From positions 5,295,501 through 5,359,500 of the forward strand of contig NZ_JAFEJA010000001.1 of NCBI RefSeq assembly GCF_016919245.1: a DNA stretch of 64,000 bases, written 5' to 3'. The stretch is from Streptomyces zhihengii (lineage in GTDB: Bacteria; Actinomycetota; Actinomycetes; Streptomycetales; Streptomycetaceae). This document shows, in pieces, positions 41,512 to 49,616 of this stretch (the first letter of the stretch is position 1; the number at the start of each line of letters is the position of its first letter). The position numbers were made by a program, and so were the translations under genes. Under the pieces are notes generated by a model. It ran no database searches and was not told the origin of the DNA. It saw nothing but the letters and a program-made list of their open reading frames with translations.

Positions 41512-41535
41512 TTCCTTCATCCAACCATGAAGGAA
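41512..41535. promoter_or_regulatory. LysR operator candidate
   Basis: TTCCTTCAT-N6-ATGAAGGAA is a perfect inverted repeat with 9-bp arms containing the LTTR pattern T-N11-A (TTCAT-N6-ATGAA). It lies in the 116-bp divergent region, 50 bp upstream of the regulator's start and 44 bp before the exporter's ATG. Confidence 0.75.
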
Positions 41536-41578
41536 CGTGTGCTGGTGCTACACAGTTGCACGCTACATCCTCGATGTC

Positions 41579-42610
41579 ATGCGCCCTGCCACCCTGAGCC
41601 CCGCGGGGCCCGCCGCGGTCATGTCCCGGGTCCACGCCATGCCCCCCGCCCACATCGCCCTCGCCACCCTGGTCACGGCGGTCTGGGGGGTCAACTTCGT
41701 CGTCATCGCGGTCGGCCTCGACCACTTCCCGCCGCTGCTCTTCTCCGCCCTGCGCTTCCTGGCGGCCGCGCTCCCCGCGGTCTTCTTCGTCGGCCGCCCC
41801 AAGGTCGCGTGGAAGTGGATCGTGGGGGTCGGCCTCGCGCTCGGGGTCGCCAAGTTCGGGCTGCTCTTCAGCGGCATGGAGCAGGGCGCCCCGGCGGGTC
41901 TCTCCTCGCTGATCCTCCAGGTCCAGGCCGTGTTCACCGCGCTCTTCGCCTTCCTCGCCCTCGGCGAACGCCCCGGTCCGCTACGGGTGGTGGGCATGGC
42001 CGTCGCGCTCGCGGGCATCGCCGTCGCCGCCGTCGACGAGGGCACCTCCGGCCCCCTGCTGGGCTTCATGCTGGTCATCGCCGCGGCGGCCTGCTGGGGC
42101 GTCTCCAACGTCTTCACCCGCAAGGCGTCCCCGCCGGACGCGCTGAACTTCATGGTCTGGGTCAGCGTCGTCCCGGTCCTGCCGCTGCTCGCGCTCTCCC
42201 TGCTCCTGGAGGGTCCCGACCGCGACCTCGCGGCCCTGCGCTCGCTCGACTGGACGGGTGTGGGGGTGATCCTCTTCGTCGCCTGGGTCGCCACGATCTT
42301 CGGCTTCGGCGCCTGGGGGTTCCTCATGCGCCACCACCCGGCCTCGGCGGTGGCGCCCTTCTCCCTGCTGGTGCCCGTCTTCGGCATGAGTTCGGCCGCC
42401 CTGTTCCTGGACGAGTCCATCAGCCCGCTGCGCTGGTGCGCGGCCGCGCTGCTGGTCGGCGGCGTCGCCCTCACCACGCTCGCGCGGGGCGGCCGGGGCG
42501 GGACGAGCCCGACCGGCGCACCCGCGCAGGCGGCGCACCCGAACAGCTCCGCCGACGCACCCGAGCAGCCCGCCGTCGGCGTACCCGAGCAGCCCGGCCG
42601 GCGCACCTGA
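41579..42610 (+). CDS. EamA-family (DMT) exporter
   Basis: 343-aa membrane protein with ten predicted segments in two EamA repeats: ALVTAVWGVNFVVIAVGLDHFPPLLFSALRF, then MLVIAAAACWGVSNVFTRKA. The C-terminal cytoplasmic tail is Pro/Ala-rich with repeated APEQPAVGVPEQP. The related families export amino acids or metabolites. The ATG at 41579 lacks a ribosome site. In-frame ATGs at 41621 and 41639 (MPPAHIALAT) are alternatives, the last closest to the family's usual start. It is probably controlled by the divergent LysR protein. Confidence 0.92.
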   Translation: MRPATLSPAGPAAVMSRVHAMPPAHIALATLVTAVWGVNFVVIAVGLDHFPPLLFSALRFLAAALPAVFFVGRPKVAWKWIVGVGLALGVAKFGLLFSGMEQGAPAGLSSLILQVQAVFTALFAFLALGERPGPLRVVGMAVALAGIAVAAVDEGTSGPLLGFMLVIAAAACWGVSNVFTRKASPPDALNFMVWVSVVPVLPLLALSLLLEGPDRDLAALRSLDWTGVGVILFVAWVATIFGFGAWGFLMRHHPASAVAPFSLLVPVFGMSSAALFLDESISPLRWCAAALLVGGVALTTLARGGRGGTSPTGAPAQAAHPNSSADAPEQPAVGVPEQPGRRT

Positions 42611-42647
42611 GCCGTCCGGCCGGCGACCCGGGCGGCCCGGGGCGGCC

Positions 42648-43259
42648 TCAGCGGCCGCCGGCGGGGAGCGGCGCCCGGCGCGGGTACCGGGCGCGCACCG
42701 CGTCGACGCACAGGTCGCGGGAGGTCGGCCCGCCGAACCGGAGCCGGTCGTACCCGGTGAACGCGGGCTCCAAGGCGTCGAGTTCGTCGACGAGGGCGTG
42801 CAGCCGCGCGGACCAGGCGTCCGAGCCCGCGTCCGGCTCCGCGGGAGCCGCGCCGATGGCCGCGGTGAGCTCCTCCTTCCGCCGGATCGTGGCGGGCCGG
42901 ACGGAGTGCAGGCAGACGTACTGTCCGCTCAGGTACGCCTCCCACTCCCGGCGCCCGGTCTCCCGGTCGGGCCACTGGCCGGTGAACCACTCCTCCAGCC
43001 GCTCCGGGCCACCGGCCTCCTCCGTCAGGGCGAAGAGGTCGCGCGGCACCATCTCGGCGCCGTCGGAGCGGAGGTAGCCCGGCAGCGGCAGCAGACCGGA
43101 CAGCATCGTCAGACGCACCGCCCCCGGGTCACGGCCCTGGGCGGCGCAGAGGTCCTCCAGCACGGCGAACCGGGCGCTGACGTAGGCGTCGTCGGCGGGC
43201 GTCATGGGGTGGTCGCCGTTGATCCTGCGGAAACGGGCGGCGAGTTCGGACTCGTACAC
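42648..43259 (-). CDS. DUF6058-like protein
   Basis: 203-aa cytoplasmic protein, GTG at 43259 with AAAGG upstream. Features are YESELAARFRRINGDHPMTPADDAYVSARFAVLEDLCAAQGRD, then PGYLRSDGAEMVPRDLF, WFTGQWPDRETGRREWEAYLSGQYVCLHSV and VDELDALEPAFTGYDRLRFGG. The YV-WE-YL-G-Y-VCL block matches proteins annotated DUF6058 natural-product biosynthesis, of unknown activity. Upstream in-frame codons are low-complexity and were left out. There is no link to the neighbouring exporter beyond convergent orientation. Confidence 0.7.
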   Translation of the reverse strand: MYESELAARFRRINGDHPMTPADDAYVSARFAVLEDLCAAQGRDPGAVRLTMLSGLLPLPGYLRSDGAEMVPRDLFALTEEAGGPERLEEWFTGQWPDRETGRREWEAYLSGQYVCLHSVRPATIRRKEELTAAIGAAPAEPDAGSDAWSARLHALVDELDALEPAFTGYDRLRFGGPTSRDLCVDAVRARYPRRAPLPAGGR

Positions 43260-43429
43260 GGGCGGGGCCTTTCGACGGAGGCGGTGGCGCGCCCGGAGGT
43301 GACGACCTCCGGGCCGCGTCGCCCTCATGCTGGCCCGCACTCCGTTCGGCCCCGGCCGAACCGTGCCCGCCACCCGTTCGGCCCCGGCCGGATCCGTGCC
43401 CGCGCCCATGCCCGCGGCGCCCCAGCGGT

Positions 43430-43618
43430 ACGCGCACGACCCGGCACCCGCCGGGCACCCCGGCCTGTCCGGCGACCCGGCGACCCGGCGTCCCCCGGGC
43501 AACCCGGCCCGTCCGGCGACCCTGCACCCGCCGGGCAACCCAGCCTGTCCGGCGACCCGGCGACCCGGCGACCCGGCGTCCCCCGGGCAACCCAGCCCGT
43601 CCGGCGATTGAGGACACC
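43430..43618. repeat. GC-rich Streptomyces-type interspersed repeat cluster
   Basis: GGGCAACCC with (A/G)GCC(T/C)GTCCGGCGA recurs from about 43454, mixed with CCCGGCGAC heptamer-like tandems, and ends CCCGTCCGGCGATTGAGGA near 43595-43614. That last string resembles a short element I recall as frequent between Streptomyces genes. The surrounding 490-bp gap (43260-43752) has no gene. Confidence 0.6.
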
Positions 43619-43752
43619 CGCGCGCAGCGGGGGTGCGCGACCACCGGCCGCAACGGGGGCAGGAACCCCCGGCACGGGGCCGGACCCCCCGGCGCCCCGC
43701 GCCCAACCCCCCGCGCGGACCCCCCGCGCCTCGCGCGGACCCCCCGGCGCCG

Positions 43753-44529
43753 TCAGACCAGCGAGCGCAGGTGCGCCACGCCCCCGGCCAGCAGCCCGGG
43801 CAGCTCCGCCGCCCGCTCGTACCACCGCTTCTCGTACTCCCAGCACACCCACCCGTCCGGGTCGGCCAGAGCCAGGCACTCGCCGAGCGGGAGGATCCCC
43901 TCGCCCAGCGGCAGCGGGGTGAGGTCGTCCCGCGAGGCGACGTCCTTGACCTGGAGGTAGCCCAGGTACGGACTGAGCGAGGCGTGCGAGGTGGCCGGCG
44001 GCTCGTCGCCGAGCCAGGTGTGCATCACGTCCCACAGCGCGCCCGCGTGCTTGTGCCCGACGGTGCCGACGATCCGCGACACGTCCTGGCCGGTGCGGTG
44101 GGAGTCGTGGGTCTCCAGCAGGATCCGCACGCCCACGCTCGCGGCCGTCTCGGCCGCCGCGCCCAGCCGCCGTGCCGCGACGGCGTCCGCCTCGGCCGGG
44201 TCGGAGTCGCCGCCACCGGGGAAGACCCGGACGAACGGCGCCCCGAGGTCACCGGCGAGGCGCACCAGCCGGTCGAGCTCGGTCAGCACCGGTCCGTCGT
44301 CGCCGGGCGCGGCGACGCGCGCGTACCCGGCGAGGGTCAGGATCTCGATCCCGGCCTGCGCGAACTCCCGCGCGACCGCCTCGCGTTCCGGCGTGGGGAG
44401 GTCCAGGTGCACCGGCTCCTCGGGATGGGTGCGCAGCTCCACCCCCTGGTAGCCGGTGGACGCCGCGAGCGCGGCGACGTCGGCGACGGGCATGCCCGGC
44501 ACGCCGAGTGTCGAGAAGGCGAACTTCAT
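43753..44529 (-). CDS. Sugar phosphate isomerase/epimerase-like TIM barrel protein
   Basis: 258-aa AP_endonuc_2 (xylose isomerase-like) barrel: MKFAFSTLGVPGMPVADVAALAASTGYQGVELR, then EILTLAGYARVA, VRVFPGG, ILLETHDSHRTG (metal-binding Glu/His), GALWDVMHTWLG (Asp/His) and WVCWEYEKRW (last Glu). The metal-site residues appear intact. AGAGAGG precedes the ATG by seven bases. It lies downstream of the lacI gene on the same strand and is probably part of the same sugar-catabolic regulon as the divergent operon. Confidence 0.9.
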   Translation of the reverse strand: MKFAFSTLGVPGMPVADVAALAASTGYQGVELRTHPEEPVHLDLPTPEREAVAREFAQAGIEILTLAGYARVAAPGDDGPVLTELDRLVRLAGDLGAPFVRVFPGGGDSDPAEADAVAARRLGAAAETAASVGVRILLETHDSHRTGQDVSRIVGTVGHKHAGALWDVMHTWLGDEPPATSHASLSPYLGYLQVKDVASRDDLTPLPLGEGILPLGECLALADPDGWVCWEYEKRWYERAAELPGLLAGGVAHLRSLV

Positions 44530-44835
44530 GGAGGAACCTCTCTCCGGTCGGTGACCTGTCGTCCTGTCGTCTGTCGGGCACCTGCCCACGATGGGCCGCT
44601 ACCCGCCCGCCGCCCCGCCACCCCGCGCCCCGGGGTGTCGCACACCACCCGTACGGGCACGCCGGTCCGCACGCCCCGCACAGGTGCGCCGATCGGCCCA
44701 CCCGCACGGGCAGTCCGGCCCGGCCGGCGATCCGCCCGGCTTCGTCGCACGCCCCCGCGCGCGGACCCGCCTCCGGCGTGCGGACCCGCCCCCGCGCGGC
44801 CCCGCCCGCGCCCCACCCGCGCCCCGCCCCTGGCG
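44530..44835. other. Gene-free 306 bp between the LacI and TIM-barrel genes
   Basis: No coding sequence seen. It contains repeated CGCACGCC/CACCCG-rich DNA. The barrel gene's own promoter may be here, or the two genes may be read through. Confidence 0.5.
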
Positions 44836-45912
44836 TCAGGCGCGCGGCGGCGCCGTCGACCCCCGCACCATCAGCTCGGCCGGGATCGTCGCGATGCCGC
44901 CCGGGGGAGGGGTCTCGTTGCCCATCGCCAGCCGCCCCGCCCGGGCGCCCGCCTCGAACAGCGGCAGCCGCACCGTCGTCAGCGAGGGCACCACGTCGAT
45001 CGAGAACGGCAGGTCGTCGAAGCCGGCCACCGAGATGTCCTCGGGGATGCGCAGCCCCTGGTCGCGCAGGGCCGCGCACGCGCCCAGCGCCACCGTGTCG
45101 TTCGCCGCCACCACCGCGGTCAGCGACGCGTCCCTGCGCAGCAGTTCGAGGGTGGCGTCGTAGCCGGAGCGCCGGTCGTAGGAGCCGTGCACGGTGAGCC
45201 GTTCCAGCCCCGCGACGTCCCCCTCGCCCACCAGGCCGGCGGCGGTCACGGCGGCCCGGTGGCCCTCCAGCCGGTGCCGGGTCGTGGTGCGCTCCAGAGG
45301 TCCCGCGACATAGCCGATGCGCCGGTGGCCGAGCGCGATCAGGTGCTCGGTCAGCCGCCGCCCGCCGCCGCGGTTGTCGAAGGCGAGCGAGGCGACGATC
45401 GCGTCCGAGCCGGGCAGCGGGGGCCGCCCGCACAGCACCACCCGGGTGCCGGCGTCCGCGAGCTTGGTCAGTTTGGCGCTCATCGCGGAGATGTGGGCGG
45501 GGTCCTCGATCGCGCCGCCGGTGAGCACGACGGCGGCGGCGCGCTGGCGCTGGAGCAGGGTGAGATAGGTCAGTTCGCGCTCCGGGGAGCCGCCGGTGTT
45601 GCAGACGACGGCCAGCTTCTCGCCGCCCGCGCGCCCCGTGCCCTCCTGGCCGCCGATCTCGGTCTGGGCCGCGCCGGCCATGATCCCGAAGAACGGGTCG
45701 GCGATGTCGTTGACCAGGATGCCGACCAGGTCGGAGGTGGCCGCGGCGAGCGAGCTGGCCGGGCCGTTGAGGACGTAGTCCAGTTCGTCGACCGCCCGCA
45801 GCACCCGTTCCCGGGTCGAGGCGGCCACCGGGTAGTTGCCGTTCAGCACACGGGAGACGGTCGCCGGGGACACCCGTGCGCGGGCCGCCACATCCGCCAG
45901 GGTGACTGTCAT
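44836..45912 (-). CDS. LacI-family transcriptional regulator
   Basis: 358-aa repressor. The N-terminal LacI HTH with hinge is VTLADVAARARVSPATVSRVLNGNYPVAASTRERVLRAVDEL, then a periplasmic-binding-like sugar domain (LVGILVNDIADPFFGIMAGAA, HRRIGYVAGP, VVAANDTVALGACAALRDQG, ISVAGFDDLPFSIDVVPSLTTVRLP). It is divergent from the Gfo/Idh - DUF993 - barrel operon across an 18-bp palindrome with the LacI core AAGCGCTT. The effector is presumably a sugar or its derivative handled by that operon. Confidence 0.96.
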   Translation of the reverse strand: MTVTLADVAARARVSPATVSRVLNGNYPVAASTRERVLRAVDELDYVLNGPASSLAAATSDLVGILVNDIADPFFGIMAGAAQTEIGGQEGTGRAGGEKLAVVCNTGGSPERELTYLTLLQRQRAAAVVLTGGAIEDPAHISAMSAKLTKLADAGTRVVLCGRPPLPGSDAIVASLAFDNRGGGRRLTEHLIALGHRRIGYVAGPLERTTTRHRLEGHRAAVTAAGLVGEGDVAGLERLTVHGSYDRRSGYDATLELLRRDASLTAVVAANDTVALGACAALRDQGLRIPEDISVAGFDDLPFSIDVVPSLTTVRLPLFEAGARAGRLAMGNETPPPGGIATIPAELMVRGSTAPPRA

Positions 45913-45981
45913 CGCTTTCCTCCGTGTGTGATGAGCGCCCCCCTTGTCGGGGCCGCTGTCGGCAGGCTAGCTTCATACCGC

Positions 45982-45999
45982 GTAGAAAGCGCTTGCTAC
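45982..45999. promoter_or_regulatory. LacI-family operator
   Basis: GTAG-N-AAGCGCTT-N-CTAC, an 18-bp palindrome with 16 symmetric positions and the classical CG-centred LacI core. It lies in the divergent region, 70 bp before lacI and 52 bp before the oxidoreductase start. Confidence 0.85.
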
Positions 46000-46050
46000 G
46001 CTCGTATCGAGAGAACTCGGGTGAACCGAGACGAAAGAGGGAGGCACCTC

Positions 46051-47202
46051 GTGACACGCAGGACCGTGCGGATCGCCATGAACGGCGTCACTGGGCGGAT
46101 GGGCTACCGCCAGCACCTGGTGCGTTCCATCCTCGCCATCCGGGAGCAGGGCGGCCTGGCTCTCGGCGGCGGCGAGGTCCTGTGGCCCGAGCCCGTGCTC
46201 GTCGGCCGCCGTGAGCACGCCCTGCGGGAGATCGCCGAGCGCCACGGCCTCACCGAGGTCGCCACCGACCTCGACGCCGTGCTCGCCGACGACAGCATCG
46301 ACATCTACTTCGACGCGCAGGTCACCTCCGCCCGCGAGGAGGCCCTCAAGAAGGCCGTCGCGGCCGGAAAGCACATCTACACGGAGAAGCCGACCGCCAC
46401 CGACCTCGCGGGCGCCCTGGACCTGGCCCGGCTCGCCACGTCCGCCGGCATCAAGCACGGCGTCGTGCAGGACAAGCTCTTCCTGCCGGGTCTGCTGAAG
46501 CTCAAGCGCCTGATCGACGGCGGCTTCTTCGGCGAGATCCTCTCGGTGCGCGGCGAGTTCGGCTACTGGGTCTTCGAGGGCGACTGGCAGGAGGCCCAGC
46601 GCCCGAGCTGGAACTACCGCTCCGAGGACGGCGGCGGCATCGTCGTCGACATGTTCCCGCACTGGGAGTACGTGCTGCACGAGCTGTTCGGCCGGGTGAC
46701 CACGGTCAGCGCCCATGTCAGCACCCATGTGCCGCGCCGCTGGGACGAGCAGGGCAAGCCCTACGACGCGACCGCCGACGACTCCGCGTACGGCATCTTC
46801 CAGCTCGACGGCGGCGCGGTCGCCCAGATCAACTCCTCCTGGTCGGTCCGCGTCAACCGCGACGAGCTGGTCGAGTTCCAGGTCGACGGCACCCACGGCT
46901 CCGCCGTCGCCGGTCTGCGCAACTGCCGCGTGCAGCACCGCTCCGCGACCCCGAAGCCGGTGTGGAACCCGGACCTGCCCGTCACCGAGTCCTTCCGCGA
47001 CCAGTGGCAGCAGGTGCCGGACAACGCCGAGTTCGACAACGGCTTCAAGGCCCAGTGGGAGCTGTTCCTGCGCCACATCGCGCTCGACGAGCCCTACCAC
47101 TGGGACCTGCTGGCCGGCGCCCGCGGCGTCCAGCTGGCCGAGCTGGGCCTGCGCAGCCACGCCGAGGGCCGCCGCCTGGACGTGCCGGAGCTGTCGCTGT
47201 GA
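46051..47202 (+). CDS. Gfo/Idh/MocA-family oxidoreductase
   Basis: 383-aa NAD(P)-dependent sugar dehydrogenase. The Rossmann part begins RTVRIAMNGVTGRMGYRQHLVRSILA and has the diagnostic YTEKPTATDLAGALDLARLA. The C-terminal domain has GYWVFEGDWQEAQRPSWNYRSEDGGGIVVDMFPHWEYVL, with a plausible catalytic DMFPHW. The GTG at 46051 has GGGAGG six bases upstream. It is the first gene of a three-gene operon, coupled by GTGA to DUF993. In related catabolic clusters such enzymes oxidise sugars at C3 or make inososes. Confidence 0.93.
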   Translation: MTRRTVRIAMNGVTGRMGYRQHLVRSILAIREQGGLALGGGEVLWPEPVLVGRREHALREIAERHGLTEVATDLDAVLADDSIDIYFDAQVTSAREEALKKAVAAGKHIYTEKPTATDLAGALDLARLATSAGIKHGVVQDKLFLPGLLKLKRLIDGGFFGEILSVRGEFGYWVFEGDWQEAQRPSWNYRSEDGGGIVVDMFPHWEYVLHELFGRVTTVSAHVSTHVPRRWDEQGKPYDATADDSAYGIFQLDGGAVAQINSSWSVRVNRDELVEFQVDGTHGSAVAGLRNCRVQHRSATPKPVWNPDLPVTESFRDQWQQVPDNAEFDNGFKAQWELFLRHIALDEPYHWDLLAGARGVQLAELGLRSHAEGRRLDVPELSL

Positions 47203-48353
47203 CGATCCTGCTCCCGAACCCCGGTGGCGGCGTCCGCGCCCACGAGCCCCGCACCGAGCCGCTGGGCTTCACCGCCGGTGTGCCGCTCACCTCCCGTACG
47301 GTCTTCTCCGCCGCCCATGTGGTGGCCGACCCGTACGCCGACACCACCCCCGACTCGCCGGCGGCCGTCGACTGGGACGCCACCCTCGCCTTCCGCCGCC
47401 ACCTGTGGTCGCACGGGCTCGGGGTCGCCGAGGCGATGGACACCGCGCAGCGCGGCATGGGCCTGGACTGGGCGGGCGCGGCGGAGCTGATCCGCCGCTC
47501 GGCCGCCGAGGCGAAGTCCGTGGGCGGCGCGATCGCCTGCGGCGTCGGCACCGACCAGCTGACCGGTCCCGCCACGCTCGACGCCGTCCGCGCGGCGTAC
47601 GAGGAGCAGCTCGCCCTCGTCGAGTCGACCGGCGCGCAGGCGATCCTGATGGCCTCCCGGGCCCTCGCCGCCGCCGCGACCTCGCCCGACGACTACGTCG
47701 AGCTCTACTCCCATCTGCTCCGCCAGGCGTCGGAGCCGGTGATCCTGCACTGGCTCGGCCCGATGTTCGACCCGGCCCTGGAGGGCTACTGGGGCTCGTC
47801 CGACCTGGACGCGGCCACCTCCGTCTTCCTCGACGTGATCGCCGCCCACCCCGACAAGGTCGACGGCATCAAGGTCTCGCTGCTGGACGCCCGCCGCGAG
47901 GTGGAGCTGCGCCGGCGCCTGCCGCAGGGCGTGCGCTGCTACACCGGCGACGACTTCAACTACCCGGAGCTGATCGCGGGCGACGAGGCGGGGTTCAGCC
48001 ACGCGCTGCTCGGCATCTTCGACCCGCTGGGCCCGCTGGCGGCCGAGGCGGTACGGGTCCTCGACACCGGTGACACGCCCGGCTTCCGCAAGCTCCTCGA
48101 CCCCACGGTCGAGCTCTCCCGGCACCTGTTCCAGGCGCCGACCCGCTTCTACAAGACGGGCGTGGTCCTCCTCGCCTGGCTCGCCGGGCACCAGTCCCAC
48201 TTCACGATGGTGGGCGGCCTCCAGTCCGCGCGGTCGCTGCCGCACCTGGCCCGTGCCTACGAACTCGCCGACGGACTGGGCCTGTTCCCGGACCCGGCGC
48301 TCGCCGAGGCCCGCATGAAGTCCCTGCTGACCGTCCACGGAGTCCCGCAGTGA
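47199..48353 (+). CDS. DUF993 family protein (DHDPS-like barrel)
   Basis: 384-aa protein of the DUF993 family, relatives of the dihydrodipicolinate synthase/aldolase barrels. Seen here are RTVFSAAHVVADPYAD, GLGVAEAMDTAQRGMGLDW, ILMASRALA, PVILHWLGPMFDPALEGYWGS, VDGIKVSLLDA (a Lys in the place of the Schiff-base Lys of the superfamily), CYTGDDFNYPELI and HQSHFTMVGGLQSARS. The start overlaps the previous stop and the end overlaps the next start, so all three are coupled. I infer cleavage of a keto-sugar intermediate. No activity is known to me. Confidence 0.88.
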   Translation: MTILLPNPGGGVRAHEPRTEPLGFTAGVPLTSRTVFSAAHVVADPYADTTPDSPAAVDWDATLAFRRHLWSHGLGVAEAMDTAQRGMGLDWAGAAELIRRSAAEAKSVGGAIACGVGTDQLTGPATLDAVRAAYEEQLALVESTGAQAILMASRALAAAATSPDDYVELYSHLLRQASEPVILHWLGPMFDPALEGYWGSSDLDAATSVFLDVIAAHPDKVDGIKVSLLDARREVELRRRLPQGVRCYTGDDFNYPELIAGDEAGFSHALLGIFDPLGPLAAEAVRVLDTGDTPGFRKLLDPTVELSRHLFQAPTRFYKTGVVLLAWLAGHQSHFTMVGGLQSARSLPHLARAYELADGLGLFPDPALAEARMKSLLTVHGVPQ

Positions 48354-49183
48354 GCGACGCCCTCTCCCGCTTCAGCATCAACCAGATGACCGTGAAGCAG
48401 CTCGGGCTGCCCGCGCTCGTCGACAACTGCGCGCGCCTCGGGATCCCCGCGGTGGGCCTGTGGCGCGAACCGGTCGCGGAGTACGGGCTCCAGGCGGCGG
48501 CGAAACTCGTCCGCGACGCCGGGCTCGCCGTCTCGTCCCTGTGCCGCGGCGGCTTCCTCACCGCGGCCGACGACGAGGGGCGCGCCCGTGCCCTGGCCGA
48601 CAACCGTGCGGCCATCGACGAGGCGGCGACGCTCGGCACGGACACCCTGGTGCTGGTCTCCGGCGGACTCCCGCCGGGCAGCCGCGATCTGGTGGCCGCC
48701 CGCGCCCGCATCGGGGAGGCGCTCACCGAAGTCGCGCCGTACGCGGGCGAGCGCGGCGTGCGGCTGGCGATCGAGCCCCTGCACCCCATGTTCGCGTCGG
48801 ACCGCTGTGTGGTCTCGACGCTCGACCAGGCGCTGGAACTGGCCGCACCGTTCCCCGCCTCCCAGGTCGGCGTGGTCGTCGACACCTACCACGTCTGGTG
48901 GGACGACCACGCTCCGGCGGCCGTTGCCCGTGCGGGGGCCACGGACCGTGTCCACTCCTTCCAGCTCGCCGACTGGACGACCCCCCTCCCGGAGGGCGTC
49001 CTGAACGGCCGGGGCCAGATCGGCGACGGCGCCGTCGACATGCGCGCATGGCGCGAGCGTGTCGAGGCGACCGGCTGGACGGGCTTCATCGAGGTGGAGC
49101 TGTTCAACGACGGGCTCTGGGCCCGGGACGGAGTGGAGGTGCTGGAGGAGACCGCGCGGCGCTTCGTGTCGGAGGTCTTCTGA
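48350..49183 (+). CDS. Sugar phosphate isomerase/epimerase-like TIM barrel protein (operon copy)
   Basis: 277-aa AP_endonuc_2 barrel: LSRFSINQMTVKQLGLPALVDNCARLGIPAVGLWREPVAEYG, ALVLVSGG-type strand, RLAIEPLHPMFASDRCVVSTL (Glu, His), GVVVDTYHVWWD (Asp, His), DRVHSFQLADW and GFIEVELFND. The metal ligands are in place. It is only distantly similar to the barrel at 43753, so the regulon has two such enzymes. The GTG overlaps the DUF993 stop. Relatives act as keto-sugar isomerases, epimerases or glycoside beta-eliminating enzymes. Confidence 0.92.
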   Translation: MSDALSRFSINQMTVKQLGLPALVDNCARLGIPAVGLWREPVAEYGLQAAAKLVRDAGLAVSSLCRGGFLTAADDEGRARALADNRAAIDEAATLGTDTLVLVSGGLPPGSRDLVAARARIGEALTEVAPYAGERGVRLAIEPLHPMFASDRCVVSTLDQALELAAPFPASQVGVVVDTYHVWWDDHAPAAVARAGATDRVHSFQLADWTTPLPEGVLNGRGQIGDGAVDMRAWRERVEATGWTGFIEVELFNDGLWARDGVEVLEETARRFVSEVF

Positions 49184-49202
49184 GCACGGTGGGCACGGGG
49201 TC

Positions 49203-49225
49203 GGGACGCGCGTGCGGCGCGTCCC
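49203..49225 (+). terminator. Hairpin terminator of the LacI-controlled operon
   Basis: GGGACGCGC (49203-49211) pairs with GCGCGTCCC (49217-49225) across a 5-base loop, 20 bp after the barrel gene's stop. Confidence 0.65.
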
Positions 49226-49520
49226 GGACGCCGTACGGGGGAGGCCGGCCGTCGCCGGCCGGGGGCATCGGGCGCGTGGGGCGTCCGGGGCGTCCGCGGT
49301 GACGGATCCTCCCCTCCGGCCCGCGCCGATGTTGCGCATGCGGCGCGGGCCGTCCTTTTCCCGGGGCGGCGCCGGGGTCGGCCGGCGCCGCCCCGCCACG
49401 GGAGCCGCCGGCACGCGTGCCGGCGCCTCGGGGGCGCGCACGCAGAGCCCCCCGTCACGGGGGTCGCCGGCACACATCCCGCGCCTCGGGGCCGCCGGCA
49501 GCGGTGGTTGATCAAGCAAT

Positions 49521-49564
49521 AGTTACCACTGCGTAACTTACTGGCGGGTTACTTCGGGTAACTA
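49521..49564 (+). promoter_or_regulatory. TTAC/GTAA-rich regulatory region of the lipase gene
   Basis: An AT-richer patch in the 430-bp gap (49184-49616) holds GTTAC-N6-GTAAC (49522-49537), TTACTGGCGGG (49538-49548) and GTTAC-N5-GTAAC (49549-49563). These look like tandem operators. TTACTGGCGGG closely matches TTACCGGCGGG upstream of the flavoprotein gene (4254-4244). The rest of the gap shows GC-rich short repeats only. Confidence 0.5.
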
Positions 49565-49616
49565 GCGGTGCTAGCTTGCGCTCACCTGCATCGGAGCAGA
49601 GAGCGAGGAGTGAGCT

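Noticed and set aside
43430..43618. CRISPR or rho-independent terminator cluster
   Set aside because: The repeats are short, irregular and overlapping, without spacers. They fit interspersed GC-rich repeats better.
44836..44836. tRNA or rRNA genes anywhere in the window
   Set aside because: I looked for cloverleaf landmarks such as GGTTCGAATCC and CCA-proximal stems in the gene-free gaps and saw none.
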